Positions 46,931 through 58,424 of a stretch of DNA of 64,000 nucleotides are shown one piece after another. The notes under the pieces are model-generated. The model worked only from the letters and a program-made list of their open reading frames with translations. It searched no databases and had not been told where the DNA came from. Numbering within the stretch: position 1 is the first letter of the stretch; every line of letters begins with the position of its first letter. Origin of the DNA: Lepidodermella squamata (Eukaryota > Gastrotricha); the NCBI GenBank assembly GCA_047495785.1, contig JBLDXI010000021.1, positions 1,550,001-1,614,000 of the forward strand, written 5' to 3'. Made by a program: the position numbers and the translations under genes.

Positions 46931-49900
46931 AGTAGTCGAATCTCGACAACCTAAAAATTTTCCACGGTTTCCAATCGGGGCAGCAATCGTCTGCATTCCC
47001 CCCCAAAAATGTGTTCGTTTCCAATTTGTCATTTCCAATTCCTTTTTGATTATAGGTATTACTAGCGAAAATGGAACAGGTTTTTGTTATCAATGGACCT
47101 TCGCGCACACTTTATAATTATTGTTATGCAGTGGCAAACATCCGTAAATCAAAGGTAAGCCCATATGCTGTTTTTCAGTGCAATAAGGTCATCTCGATGT
47201 CTTGTTTCAACCAGAAAAAATGAAAGAAGGCAAACAAAATTGAAAATTGAAAATGAAATGCTGACCGAATGCGTGTTGAATAGGCAAGGCTGATATACGT
47301 TTTGCATATCGGTGAACGTGACACGTGTTAGCCCGAGCGACACGAGAAACCTGATCCCGTCAGCGGCTAACTTTTCGTGAGAGGCGTCTTGACGCAAATC
47401 GAAAATGCTAGTTCGCTTTTCGAAAATTGCTCTAGTTTCCAGGTCATATTCCCCTGTCACTTGACTGACAGAGCTTGATGGGATTTCGCAATGAATGCTG
47501 GCTGTTGAGTTCGGGAACTAATTAGATACAGTGAACGAGACGAATAGTCTTGAATGCCGTTGACAGCGAGCTGCTTAATTTTATGCTTAGTTTTGCGAGC
47601 AGGAAGCCTAGAAAACAATAACTAGCAATTCTGTCCGTCGAGGCGTCTGTTTTTGGGCGTTAACCGTCTTGAAAGTTCTCACAACGACAGCGATTATTGT
47701 GTTTGATGAAAACACATGAATTAATAGTTTTGCGTTGTTGCGCCGACGGGTTTGCGTCCTCGTTGTGGCCGAGGCACAAAGCGCAACAGGAACACACAGA
47801 GCACATGCATGCGGCAGGCGACACGCACACACAACTGCAAACATTCTACAAGCTGTCGCCTGTAATTTACCCGTGCGTTTCCTTTGCGCAAAGCTGACGA
47901 CAGCGCGACCGCAATAGCTTTGTCCAAAGCAGCAGCAGCAGCTACAATAATAATAATAATAGTAATCGCCATATTACCATTATGAACTTGCATCTACGAT
48001 GATGGCCCAGTTGTTGCCCTCTCGTACTATTTGTATGCTCTGCGCGCATTGGCTACACTCTCTTGCCTGCTGCAGGACTAGAAACAGCAATAATAATGTA
48101 ATAATAATAAGCACATCTCAACGTCCCGTTGGCCACGAAAGCCATTCTTGGTTTACGCGCTTGCACTTTGGCCAACATCATATCTTGTAGTACCTACTAA
48201 TGCTGCTTGCGTACAAACACGTATTGAAACTCGTATTGCCTTTGCTCTCTGTTCAGCCTCTCGCTGCGCCATGTATTATTCCTCATATCGTCATTCTAGG
48301 TCTCTTACTGCTGGAATAAGTAGTGGGCTTGGAATACATTTCTTCTCACTCTCTGACAAACTGACTGTTTACTGACGGTGTGTGTGTGTATGCTTGTAGC
48401 ATGTAATAAGTTGTTGAGGGAGGGAGCGAACCACGGGTTTATTCGACCGCGTGCTGTTGCTTTTCCTTGCGTCTGCTGTTTCGGCTGCGGTGGTGTGGTT
48501 TTGCGTTGATGCAGCAAGGGCACCTATTGTGGAATAGGCCACCGCCGACGCCACCTCTCGCTCTTGCCATCATCATGATCATCATGATCATCATCATCGC
48601 TTGCGTTGTATCTTGCAGCTCGGCTTGAAATCTAGCTTCAGTAGATATGCAACGCGTGCGCGCGCTGCTGCCGGCGAGTATCGACTCGATCATCGCTTGT
48701 AATATGCAAATCAAACGCCTGGCTCGATAGCTTTCTCGCTCGTCTTTCTCGTAATCTGCAAATAGCCTCGCGCATTCGCAATATCACCGCCAACAGCGAG
48801 TTTTTTGGCTGTGGCATCCGCCCCGTTCGTTTGTTCGCTAGCCGGCTCTATAAACTGCCGGATGCTCGAAACGATAATAAAATGTCGGGCAACCAGCGCA
48901 GCAACACAAGGGAGCCATTATTACATTTTCGCCCGTCGTCGGTGCGGCCAATACACACACACACACACACACGATATTACATACTTATCTTCTCATCTCA
49001 GCGAAGAAACGCCAAGCCTACAAATATGTATATCGTTACTTTTATTAGCAAATACGATTAAATCGTCGTCCCAGCCGCAGTAATGTTTCACACGTCGTGC
49101 TATTGCCAATTTTTTACGTCGGCGGCGGCAGCGTCGCCAGGCTTTAACGTATATGCAGCCAGCTTACCAGAAATGCATCGTCTCTCCCTAAATAAACACC
49201 AGCAGCTGCAGCCCATTTAGAAAAATATTATTTGGCAATAGTCTCTATTTCATTCAAACTGCGTGTTCCTGTAATCTCTCGTCTAAATTTGAAGTCGCGC
49301 AATTATTTTTTGCTCTGCGGCAAGAAACAACGCACTGCAGTTTATGTGCCTTTTCTCCATATGTCACATGCGCTCGTTTTTTTTTCATATTTATTTCATC
49401 GGCGCCGACGCGCGCGTCTTGCTCGCGTGCTCCCTCTCACTAGACTATAATTCGTTTTCAATAACGAATATCGTCTCTCTCTCTCGCGCGCGCTTTGCAG
49501 CCCCCTCCCAGTTTTTCATCGTCGCCGTCGTCGTGTCGTGTGACTGATCCGATCAATTTTTCACTCGAGCCAAAATAGCGAATGCTTTTTTGCGCTTTTA
49601 ATAGTAATATTAATAGTCTTTGCGGCTTAATCTCTAACATTTTTACACTCGGTCGGCATTCTATTTCCCAGTGCGTGTTCTAACACACAAAGGCCACTGC
49701 TTGCATTACTCATGCACACATTTTATTTATATGCTATGATATATGTGTATGTGCTCATTGTTAGTATAGCAGTAGTGAAATGTAGTTGGCGATGACGTCT
49801 CTCAGAGGCGTCTGCTGCTGCTGGCGTTCAGAAGCGTGCTTCGTAGTGTGTAGAATGTGGGGACTAGCTTTTCAGGGTTGCTGCTCCGGCCACATTATAT

Positions 49901-50678
49901 GTGCACAAATTTATTTATGTTCTCTCTCTCTTTCGCTCTGTGTGCATGTGTTGTGTTTGTAATGTGTGTGTGTGTGTATGTGTGGGTAAATGTCATCTAT
50001 GCAGTTCAGCGCCAATCTAGTGTCATGTCAGCGACACAAATTGAGGCCTGCTGCTGCTGCTGCGGCGACGGCGGCGGCTGTGTTGCGCAGTAATAGAATT
50101 CAGCACTGTGATTTTCCGATTACCATTGTTTTGTATTTCATCTTAATTTCATTTCCCAGTCCATTTTTTAGTGTTTGCCAAAAGTTCTTGCTACAAACAT
50201 ACACACACATAGACAAATTCGCGCACACGCAGGCTTCATTAAACATCACCATCGTCATATCATTGCACGCGCCTATCCTTTGACTTTTTCATCCTCGCAT
50301 TTGAGCCTGCGAGAGATAATAATAACACGCTGCTTATGCAGGCAGAACAAGAGGCTGCACAGAAATTGCCGTTGCTACTACTGCTTGAATTGCGTAATTA
50401 TTTGGTTCAAACCGGCACGCGTTAGTTTTTCTGCTTTGCGTTGATAGAAAGCGGCACGAGGCCCTGAAATAAAATAGACACGTGCCACTTTTTGTTTTTC
50501 TTATTCAACACGCCAGCCAGCAAGCTAGCAAGCTGTCATTTAGTCGGCTTGCATAATTTTAAATTCGATTGAGAAAATCCGTTGAAATTTTTTCGACCGT
50601 TTATTCTAAAATTGTATTAATTTTTTCTCGACTATAGGAAGTAATAGCGATTAATTCGCAGTCGTCCACCAACATTGT
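46931..50678. other. Long gene-free, microsatellite-rich region upstream of KDM3
   Basis: About 3.7 kb with no supported coding sequence. Simple repeats are frequent: (AC)n at 48953-48972, an ATC/ATG-rich tract near 48568-48600, a (TC)n tract running into (GC)n near 49473-49491, (GT)n near 49963-49978, and GCT/GGC triplets near 50049-50080. It probably includes the KDM3 promoter and leader exons or introns; the acceptor ACTATAG at 50637 lies 41 nt before the start codon. Short open frames here follow the repeats and are not genes. Confidence 0.5.
48953..48972. repeat. (AC)n microsatellite
   Basis: Ten uninterrupted AC units in the KDM3 upstream region. Confidence 0.95.
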
Positions 50679-52579
50679 ATGGACGAGTTATATAAAAGCT
50701 TTCTACAAAGCCCAATTTTGTCTCAATTCTTTGCATCGGCCGCCGCAAATGGTAACTTAAATTCTGCTCAAACGGCACCGCAACAACAGCAACAGCAGCA
50801 GCAACCGTCTGGTCTGCCCTGGCTTGACGGTTTTGTCAATCAAGAGAACAAAGCTAATGGCCAACAAACGGCCGTTGAGAACAGTCAGCAGCAGCAGCAG
50901 GTTTGTTATTTTGTCATTATGCTATGCCAGTGTGTGTTTTTTCTCGTGTGAGACGGAAATTGCGCCTTTTTGTAATCTTTGTTTGCGAAACTGGTGCTTT
51001 TCATTAAGGCGGTTGTTTTACAAAACCACCACCGCGTGCTTTTAGGGCAAGAAATAATCTCCTCGTTAATTTCCTATTATTTTTTGTTCTCATAGCATTG
51101 ATAAGACCCGTCTGGCATGTCGTTGGCGGTGCTGTTATGACCCCTAGTAGGGCATAGGCATTCTTGTTGTGATTGCAGACAACAGTTTTTTTTGTTATTC
51201 ATTCGTCATCATTTAATAGAAAATATTATATGCGGTGTGCATTTCTACTTCCGCCGGGCTCCGTCATTTTACTCCGTCTTATTTCGGGCGATATTTAATG
51301 TCAAAATTATTATTAGCGCCGCGGCATACTACTATAGGCGAAATTCGCGTTTAGATACTGCCATCTCATCGTCGTCTTCGTTGCCGGCGCTGTTTCATAT
51401 TCTCTGAATCACACAGACGACAGTCATGCTGATGATTATGATGGTGATGTACTTTTGCGGCAAAAGCGTTTGATAGATTTCATTCTGCGCAGAAATCAAT
51501 ACCTGCTGCTGCTGCCGCCGCCCACTTGGCTTCGCTGCTGGCTGTGCTAGACGTATGCTATGTGTGCTATGTGTGTATGCGCATGTGTCTCAGGTTCTTT
51601 TTTGCGAGCTGTGTATTCTGTTTGCATGTTCGGCGCGGCATAAAAAACACGTGTATATGGTGCATTGGCGATTTCACTAAAAATAAGATATTCACTTGCA
51701 CGTAGCGAATTATAGGTGGGGAAACGAGCTCGTTTTTTTTCATCCATTACCCCGCCATTCGATGCGTATGCTTGTCGAGTTCTCTCTCTGCCGGCACGGC
51801 GCCTATTACTCATTTATTTCATTTATGTCTGTATACGAGGGGCAATACTAATAATAATATTATTAGCCATGGCGTGTAAATGTATCGTATATGCTGCTTT
51901 CATGCGTTGTAATGGTTTTCGCATGCATTATAAACTGTGTGTAAGTAAAAGCTTCTCAATGCGTCGCTAGTAGGTATTTGTAGCCGCATCATTTGCAATA
52001 AAAAGGGCAGCAGCAACAGCAGCAGCAGCTTTCGCCTTAGCTCATTCGGCCTGCACAACTGAGCCAAGAAGTCGTCGCTCTCGTTATTACATTTACACAC
52101 ACGTTCATAAACACGCGAACGTTTTATCGCGCGCGCCAGTCTAACTTACAACGTGTCATGATAATTCCACGCGGCACAGGCTCGGTTTTGGCTGCGACTG
52201 CTATGAACTGGCCTAGCTTCGCGATTAGTAATTGATATGATTATATGCGTGTGTGTGTGTGTGTTTCGAGTGCAATAACTACGCTAGTTTTTTTACACTT
52301 CCTTTAAAACACGTGTTTATTGTTTTTTTTATCTACTAGCGATTACTTCAACACAATGTTATCGATGCGGCAAAAATGCTGACGGCTAATCCGATTGCGC
52401 CGGTCAAAACCGAGCCAAGTCACCTCGTGAAAGAAGAAGTTCGGTCCGCGTCAACGAACCCAACTTCAGCAGCTTCGAATAATAATATTAACAACCAACA
52501 TCCCCTACCTTCCGGACTAGTGCTTTCCTCCCAACCGTTGATGAACCCAGCGAGTTGGATGTCTCCACCTGGTCAACAA

Positions 52580-52615
<36 letters not shown>

Positions 52616-55600
52616 GCCGATCAACGGCAGAAAGAGGTCATGGCAGAGCAGCTGCGCATGATGAGCGCTTTCGGCGTAAGTACCCTCAATTATTTGCCTT
52701 GTTTCCCGCCCGACACAATAGACCGGATATGCGTTTTTTTCGAGCGCGCGACTTTTTCATGCAGCTCGTCTAGTGGGCGTGCCCGCCGTTGCTACTGCTG
52801 CTACTGTAAGAACTGGAACTTGTCTGTCTTTTTTTCAACAGTCGTGCCTGCTAGCCGAGTTCGTTCGTAATTTCTGCGTTTGCTCAAGAGATCAATAGAG
52901 CTCTGGGGCAACATGCGCGCTGCATTTATGCTCGGCGTGGCGTATTATTTTTATTGCTCTTGCATTCATCATGTGTGTGCGTGTGTCTGTGTGTCAACCA
53001 GGGCCCAGCAGCAAAATGAAATCAAGTGAATTGCGATGCGTAATTCGCTGTGTTGACATGTTGAATGAAACTACAAAAAAATACGCAGAAATTTATAACG
53101 CTAATTTTTCTCTTTAGTTTCCTGGAGTGGGCTTCGGCCTCAATCCATCGATGTTTGCCGCGCCGCCTGGTAACTTTCAGCCCAACGGGCAGCAGCCTCA
53201 ACAACCTCAAGCTCTACCGTCGATATTTGCCCCTCGACCACCTCCGATGGCAAACGGCTCTGCTGGGCCGTCTCCTTTCTTGCCACCTCCGCAGCACGAA
53301 CAAGTGCCGCAGTCACAACCGGTTGTCGACAGCGATCAGTTCTACGCGCAGCTAATTCAAGACACGCTGCGGCAGAACATGGCTGCCGCGGCCGCTTCGT
53401 TATTTTCTGGCTCGCCACAGCCGCCAAATGCTGCTTCTTCGCCGCTATGGGCAGCTCTTATCGCCCAACAAATTCAGCAGTTACACCAACCAGGTCCTCA
53501 ACAAACACCACAGCAAGCTATGCTACAATATCAGAGCGTCCTCAATGATCAGCTGGCTCAGCAGGTGAGGATACTAAGATCGAATTAAATTACCTTGAAT
53601 TAAAATTGAAAATTATTAAGGTGGAGTTTTCTAATCGGTTTTATATTTTTTTCTCTAGCGTAAAGCGGCTGAATCTGCTGCGAAGCCTTGCAACGGTGAT
53701 TCTGGTGTGAAGTTACCACAGCAGCAGCAACAACAACAGCAGTTAACCCAAACGCCTCAACCGGCATTAAAAGTGTCGACAGGCACTTCGCCTGGCGTTT
53801 CAGCTGGCAGTGCCGGTGATATGGGCGCTATGGGGTCACACGAACGCGTTCAATACTGGCTTTACGGCCAATCGCTGACAACGCCACTGCCAACCTCGCT
53901 GGCGGGTCGCGAATCATCCCCGATTCAGGCGCCGCCTCCCGCACCACCAGCGCCTGCTCCTCAACAACAACCGCCGGTTCCGCAACCGCAACCGGCTGTA
54001 GTTAAAGCACCGCCACAGCCAAGCAGCTACCCAGCGCTTTCGCTTCCTCCTATCGTTTCTACCGGTGGTTCGATCACAAGTGGCCAGCCTGTTATTACAT
54101 CGCAGCAACATCAGCAGCAACATCCGTCGGTCGCTTCCATGCCCGCGCCGGCTACAAACGGCATTTCAAGCCAACCGAACAGCCGGCCGTCATCACGGGC
54201 CGCTCAAATTGCGACATCGCAACATCGGATGTCACCACTGACAACTGGCGGAGCGCCCGACGCTAAGCGGCCGAGAATCGCTACGCCTAATTCCGTTAAG
54301 CTGGATGCAGGTCATAAACCTGAATCGCACGGAGTGTCGTTGTGTGGTCAATTGAGCCAGGAAGAGCGTATCAAGCATTACGAAGAGATCATCGATTATG
54401 TCGTGGCTAATGCTCATCTGATGAGCCCACCCGCCCAGGTCGAACCTGTGCCGACCGATCTCACGTTATGCGGCGCGTCGACTCCCTCGTATTCGAATTC
54501 CAATATTGCCGGCTCGCTGGCCGGGTCGAGCAACGGAGTCGTCCACAACGCGATTCAGGACACGACCGCATCGTTACTGCTCCTGCAAAGCGGTGATATT
54601 GCCGCGAATTCGCCCTTACCCAGTCATCAACCGGCTAATCAAGCGGTTAATCAAGCGGTTCGTGACGAGCTGTCACCGTCGTCATCGTCGAATAATTCGC
54701 CGTTTGCGTCGATGAACAGCAGCGGCGCGCCGGCCATGCCTAAAAAAGCCTGGTTACAACGCATGAATGAATCTTCGGTGAATCCGACCACCCCGGCTCC
54801 TGTCACCCATCATCACCCAGCCGCCCCGGACAGCCAGTTCTCGCCATCGATTTCGACAGCTTCGTCTCACAACGCGAAATCGCCGCATGTGAATGGCGAC
54901 GGTGAAAAAGCGTTGAATCTAGCATCACCGGTCTCGCCCAGTTCGATTTACCTTCAACCGGCGCCATGCATGCTAGCAGCGGCCAAGATAACGAAGTGCC
55001 GCGAATGTCGCCTCGCCCAGACCAATCGTCCGCAGAATGAATTTTGCCGGTTCGAAGGCTTCCGCCGGTTACGACGGACATCACGTGACCACGTGCTGTC
55101 GGAGGGTTTCCTCACTTTGGCTGATGTCAGGCCGGATGACGAGGTTACCTGGTTACCCAGTGAAAAAATGGACAGGCGAGGGCTCACACCTAACCTCGCC
55201 AATTACGCTGTCAGTCAGTTGTCATCAGAATTTCTGGCGACGTGCCGGTCGGAGCTGAGTGTGATTTACTCGTTGCGGGCTCCGCTGCGATCGTTGGCAT
55301 GGCGGCGTCTCGAAGATCGGTTCCGAGAGCTGTGCGACGTGTGCTCGACCACTCTGTTCAACCTGCATTGGTTTTGCGTGAAATGCGGCTTCGTCGCGTG
55401 TCTCGAGTGCTTTCAGCAGCGCCAAGCCGAAATGCAGGGCAATTTACCTGAGGCGAGGCGTTGGCTCACCTGCTTGTCCGCTAACCGGGCGAAACACGAG
55501 TCTGACAAGTTGCTGCCTGCTGTCATCATCCCGCCAGAGTGCATGCAGCTGGTCGTCACCCAGGTGGAAAAATGCCTCGCCCAGGCGCCGCCTTCCATCG

Positions 55601-57151
55601 ATGGCCTGCTTGTAGCAGCGGCAGCTTGTGAAACTAAGCCTCAACCCGAAAAACCGGGTATGAGCTCACCTCTCGACATTCTGGCGGAGGTGGCTGCGAA
55701 CTCTCTTGCCCAGGTGAGATTTTGTGACTGCACACTTTTTCAACCTTGGATTTAACGTTTTGTTATTAATTTAGGCGCCTACTCCACCCTCGAAGCCGTC
55801 GATAGCACCCCGGCCTGGTATTTATGAAGTGATCGGAACGCAGCAAGTCGTTCGGTTTTTGCAACCGTTCGTGCCTGGCGATGACTCGATGTCAACCCTT
55901 GGCCCGCAGTTCCTGCAACAGGGCAAGCCGTGCATCGTCTCTAACATCCGATTCCGCCAAAACTGGTCAGCCGCGCAATTCGCGTCGTACTTCGGCGACC
56001 AGCGCGTGGCCCTTGTCAACTGCGTCGCCTTGTCCACGGTTGACAACGTTTCCCATTCAGATTTCTGGAACGGCTTCCGGTCACTTCGAGCTCGTCTAAC
56101 TGAGCAGAAGTCGCAGAACCCGATCTGCTTGAAGCTAAAGGACTGGCCGTCTGACCGGCGGTTCGCCGAGCTCCTGCCTGACCACTTCAGCGATCTCGTC
56201 GCCTCGCTGCCGCTGCCGCTTTACACCACGCCGGGCGGGGCGATGAATCTGCCGAGCTACCTACCATCGTCTTTCGTCGCGCCCGACCTAGGCCCGAAAT
56301 TATACGCGGCCTACGGAACCGGCGCCCAGGTTAAGGTGGCTACCACCGCTCTTCATCTAGACATCGCTGACGCTGTTAATATCAGTGTGTACGTGCAGCC
56401 GCTGGAAGATGACAACGGGGCCGAGTTGAAGGCAGTTCGCGACTACGTCGAGTCTTGCCCTTTCATTGCCGAAGAATACAAGCGCCGTGCGAAGGCCGGT
56501 GAATTACCTGGTGCAGTGTGGCACATTTTCGCGACTAAAGACGCCGAAGCGATCCGCAGCTACCTTAACCACAATCGCGCGGCGGCGAAATCGAACAAAG
56601 ACGCGGCCGTTCGTAGCTCCGCCGACCCCATCCACGATCAAGTGTGGTACTTGGACGACTCGATGCTGACCGAACTGCGTGACATGTACAGCGTCGTGCC
56701 ATACACGATTGTGCAGTTCGCGGGTGATGGTATTTTCATCCCAGCAGGATGTGCCCACCAGGTTCGGAACTTGCTTTCATGCGTGAAAGTTGCGATCGAT
56801 TTCGTGTGTCCGGAGCGCGTAGCTGTGTGCCACCGGTTGACAGACGAGTTCCGCCGGTTGCCCGACAGCCACCTTAATCATGAAGACAAACTGCAGCTGA
56901 AAAATATTTTGTATCACGCTGTGAAGGACATTGTCCCAGCTGCTGGGGTTGCCCCGCCGGTTTTCGTCACCCAGAAGCAAATTGTTGAGCCCGTCGCACC
57001 TCCGTCGCCTGCCTCGTCATCGCTGTCGTCTTCGGATCAGCGAAGCCCGAATCTTGTCATCGAAATGGATCAACGCAGCAACAAAGACGCTGACGACGAT
57101 ACAGCGCTATCAGCGATGGCGCCCTCCAGCTGCCAACTAGCGCTATCCTAG
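50679..57151 (+). CDS. KDM3: KDM3-type JmjC histone H3K9 demethylase
   Basis: Fe(II)/2-oxoglutarate enzyme removing H3K9me1/2 in the nucleus. Five exons: 50679-50900, 52340-52675, 53118-53564, 53659-55713 and 55775-57151 (1478 residues; human KDM3A 1321, KDM3B about 1761). The first 700 residues are low complexity with several poly-Gln tracts (exons 1, 2 and 4). The KDM3 zinc region follows: KCRECRLAQTNRPQNEFCRF, then DVCSTTLFNLHWFCVKCGF. The JmjC domain has ALHLDIADAVNISVYV and IFIPAGCAHQVRNLLSC, giving iron ligands His1214, Asp1216 and His1348. VWHIFATKDAEAIRSYL is also family-typical. Introns 1 (1.4 kb) and 2 (442 bp) are long for this window. The N-terminal start is the first ATG in frame after an acceptor and is less certain than the rest. 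Confidence 0.92.
50901..52339. other. Long first KDM3 intron
   Basis: About 1.4 kb between CAG|GTTTGT and CTACTAG|CGA. No gene or transposon is recognised. It contains a (GT)n run near 52248-52264 and CAG-rich stretches. It is a candidate for regulatory sequence simply because other introns in the window are about 50 nt. Confidence 0.6.
52569..52615 (+). repeat. CAA/CAG tract coding poly-Gln in KDM3
   Basis: An almost pure run of CAA and CAG codons in KDM3 exon 2 encodes about 15 Gln. Similar, shorter tracts lie in exon 1 (near 50782-50802) and exon 4 (near 53716-53742). Mixed CAA/CAG use suggests a selected or old tract rather than a fresh CAG expansion. Confidence 0.9.
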
Positions 57152-58321
57152 AACTGATTTTCTATTTGTTGAAGCACGAAACCTAACATTATACGATCTT
57201 CTAAAACGCGGAAAGTGGACGACTAACGATATTCCATGTATAAAAAAGTATATTTAATTGATCAGTGGCTCTCTTCTCTCATCTCTTTTCGAATGTTCAT
57301 CTCCTCGCCAACGACTGTGCGTTGAACACTACTGAAACGGCGACCAAGACTTGATGACCCTGAAACAGAAAACCTACATAAAAACAGCACTATTTTAAAT
57401 GCCTATATATTTGTATTGTCAAATAAGAAAAGAGAAAAATACCTATTCGTATGTATGATTAAATAGCAGTTATATTATATCGAAAACTGAAATAATATCT
57501 AATATTGTTAATATTCGCGCGATACAAAGCCATTCGGCTAAAATTTGAATCGAATAAACTTATTGCTTTTTCGCTACTTCTGACGACAATTATTTCGTAC
57601 AATGAATGGTAGAACTGATCAATGCCTGTAATAATCCCATCTCCCAATTTCTCCTACAATAGCTTGAAAAATCACTGTGCACAATTTCTTTCCGATTTAA
57701 TTGGGAGGCTGTTTTGAATGGTCGAGCGCATCGTTTTCTGTTCTAGGTGGGTGAACTCGTGGACGATTGTCGTCTTGTTCGCCGCACGTGTCAGTGGTGA
57801 TACGCGAAGCATCGAATAAACATGTTTTGAGTCAATAGTTGAAATAGCTTGTTCTGAGATGGATATATCAGGATATGTTGCTTTCTCTTTTCTTTCTGTA
57901 TCTTTCTTTTTCCTGGATGATCGATTTTGCCGGCGCCGTTATTACAGTTGTTTCTTTTGTTGAGTTGCTGGAAAAGCGAGAGAGAATAAAAACGCAGTTC
58001 GGATTACTAATGTCTTGTTTATTTTTCGGGGGGTGTCTCTTTGGTTGTCATCAGACAGATTGCAGGCTGCAGGAGCATTTAGTGATTTCGTGCAATGAAA
58101 TCTAACTTTGACACTAAACTGTTCAAGAAAGAAGAGTTTCAGCATTTCTTCGATTGTAAAATTTTCAAGTTGCAATCTGGGCTATAGAGGTAAGCAGGAA
58201 TTGGTATGTTGAAGCCCATTATCTGCCGAGTCGACAACAGGTCGAATGGGTTAAAGATGAAGTTCCAGTTCGACTACTTTCTTCATAACAACTTTTTAAC
58301 GCCGAGAATCGAACATACCTA
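57152..58321. other. KDM3 3' region
   Basis: About 1.2 kb after the KDM3 stop, AT-rich, with AATAAA-type signals (for example near 57553 and 57816). No gene is seen; it probably includes the KDM3 3' UTR. Confidence 0.4.
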
Positions 58322-58424
58322 CCGTCAGACTTTACGGTACCCCACTCATTTACCTTACCATCTTCGATTTTTGGTATGCTAAAGTCACCCCATTTTGGCA
58401 TGTCAAAGTCACCCCATCTGACGG
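58322..58424. mobile_element. Very short TA-flanked inverted-repeat element (MITE-like)
   Basis: CCGTCAGA at 58322-58329 is matched by TCTGACGG at 58417-58424, with TA on both outer sides. The 103-bp interior carries two copies of AAAGTCACCCCAT. The CCGT termini and TA flanks resemble the larger element at 2414-2867, so the two may share a superfamily. The inverted repeats are short, so this is tentative. Confidence 0.45.

Noticed and set aside
47149-47460. 103-codon minus-strand ORF
   Set aside because: No family resemblance; lies at the edge of transposon debris in repeat-rich DNA.
50679-50696. KDM3 N terminus MDELYK equals the last residues of green fluorescent protein
   Set aside because: Six residues only, followed by native exon sequence and normal splice sites; coincidence, not vector.
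58305-58320. TTCGATTC-like box as part of a tRNA gene
   Set aside because: The flanking bases do not form a T-arm and no matching A box or acceptor stem is present.
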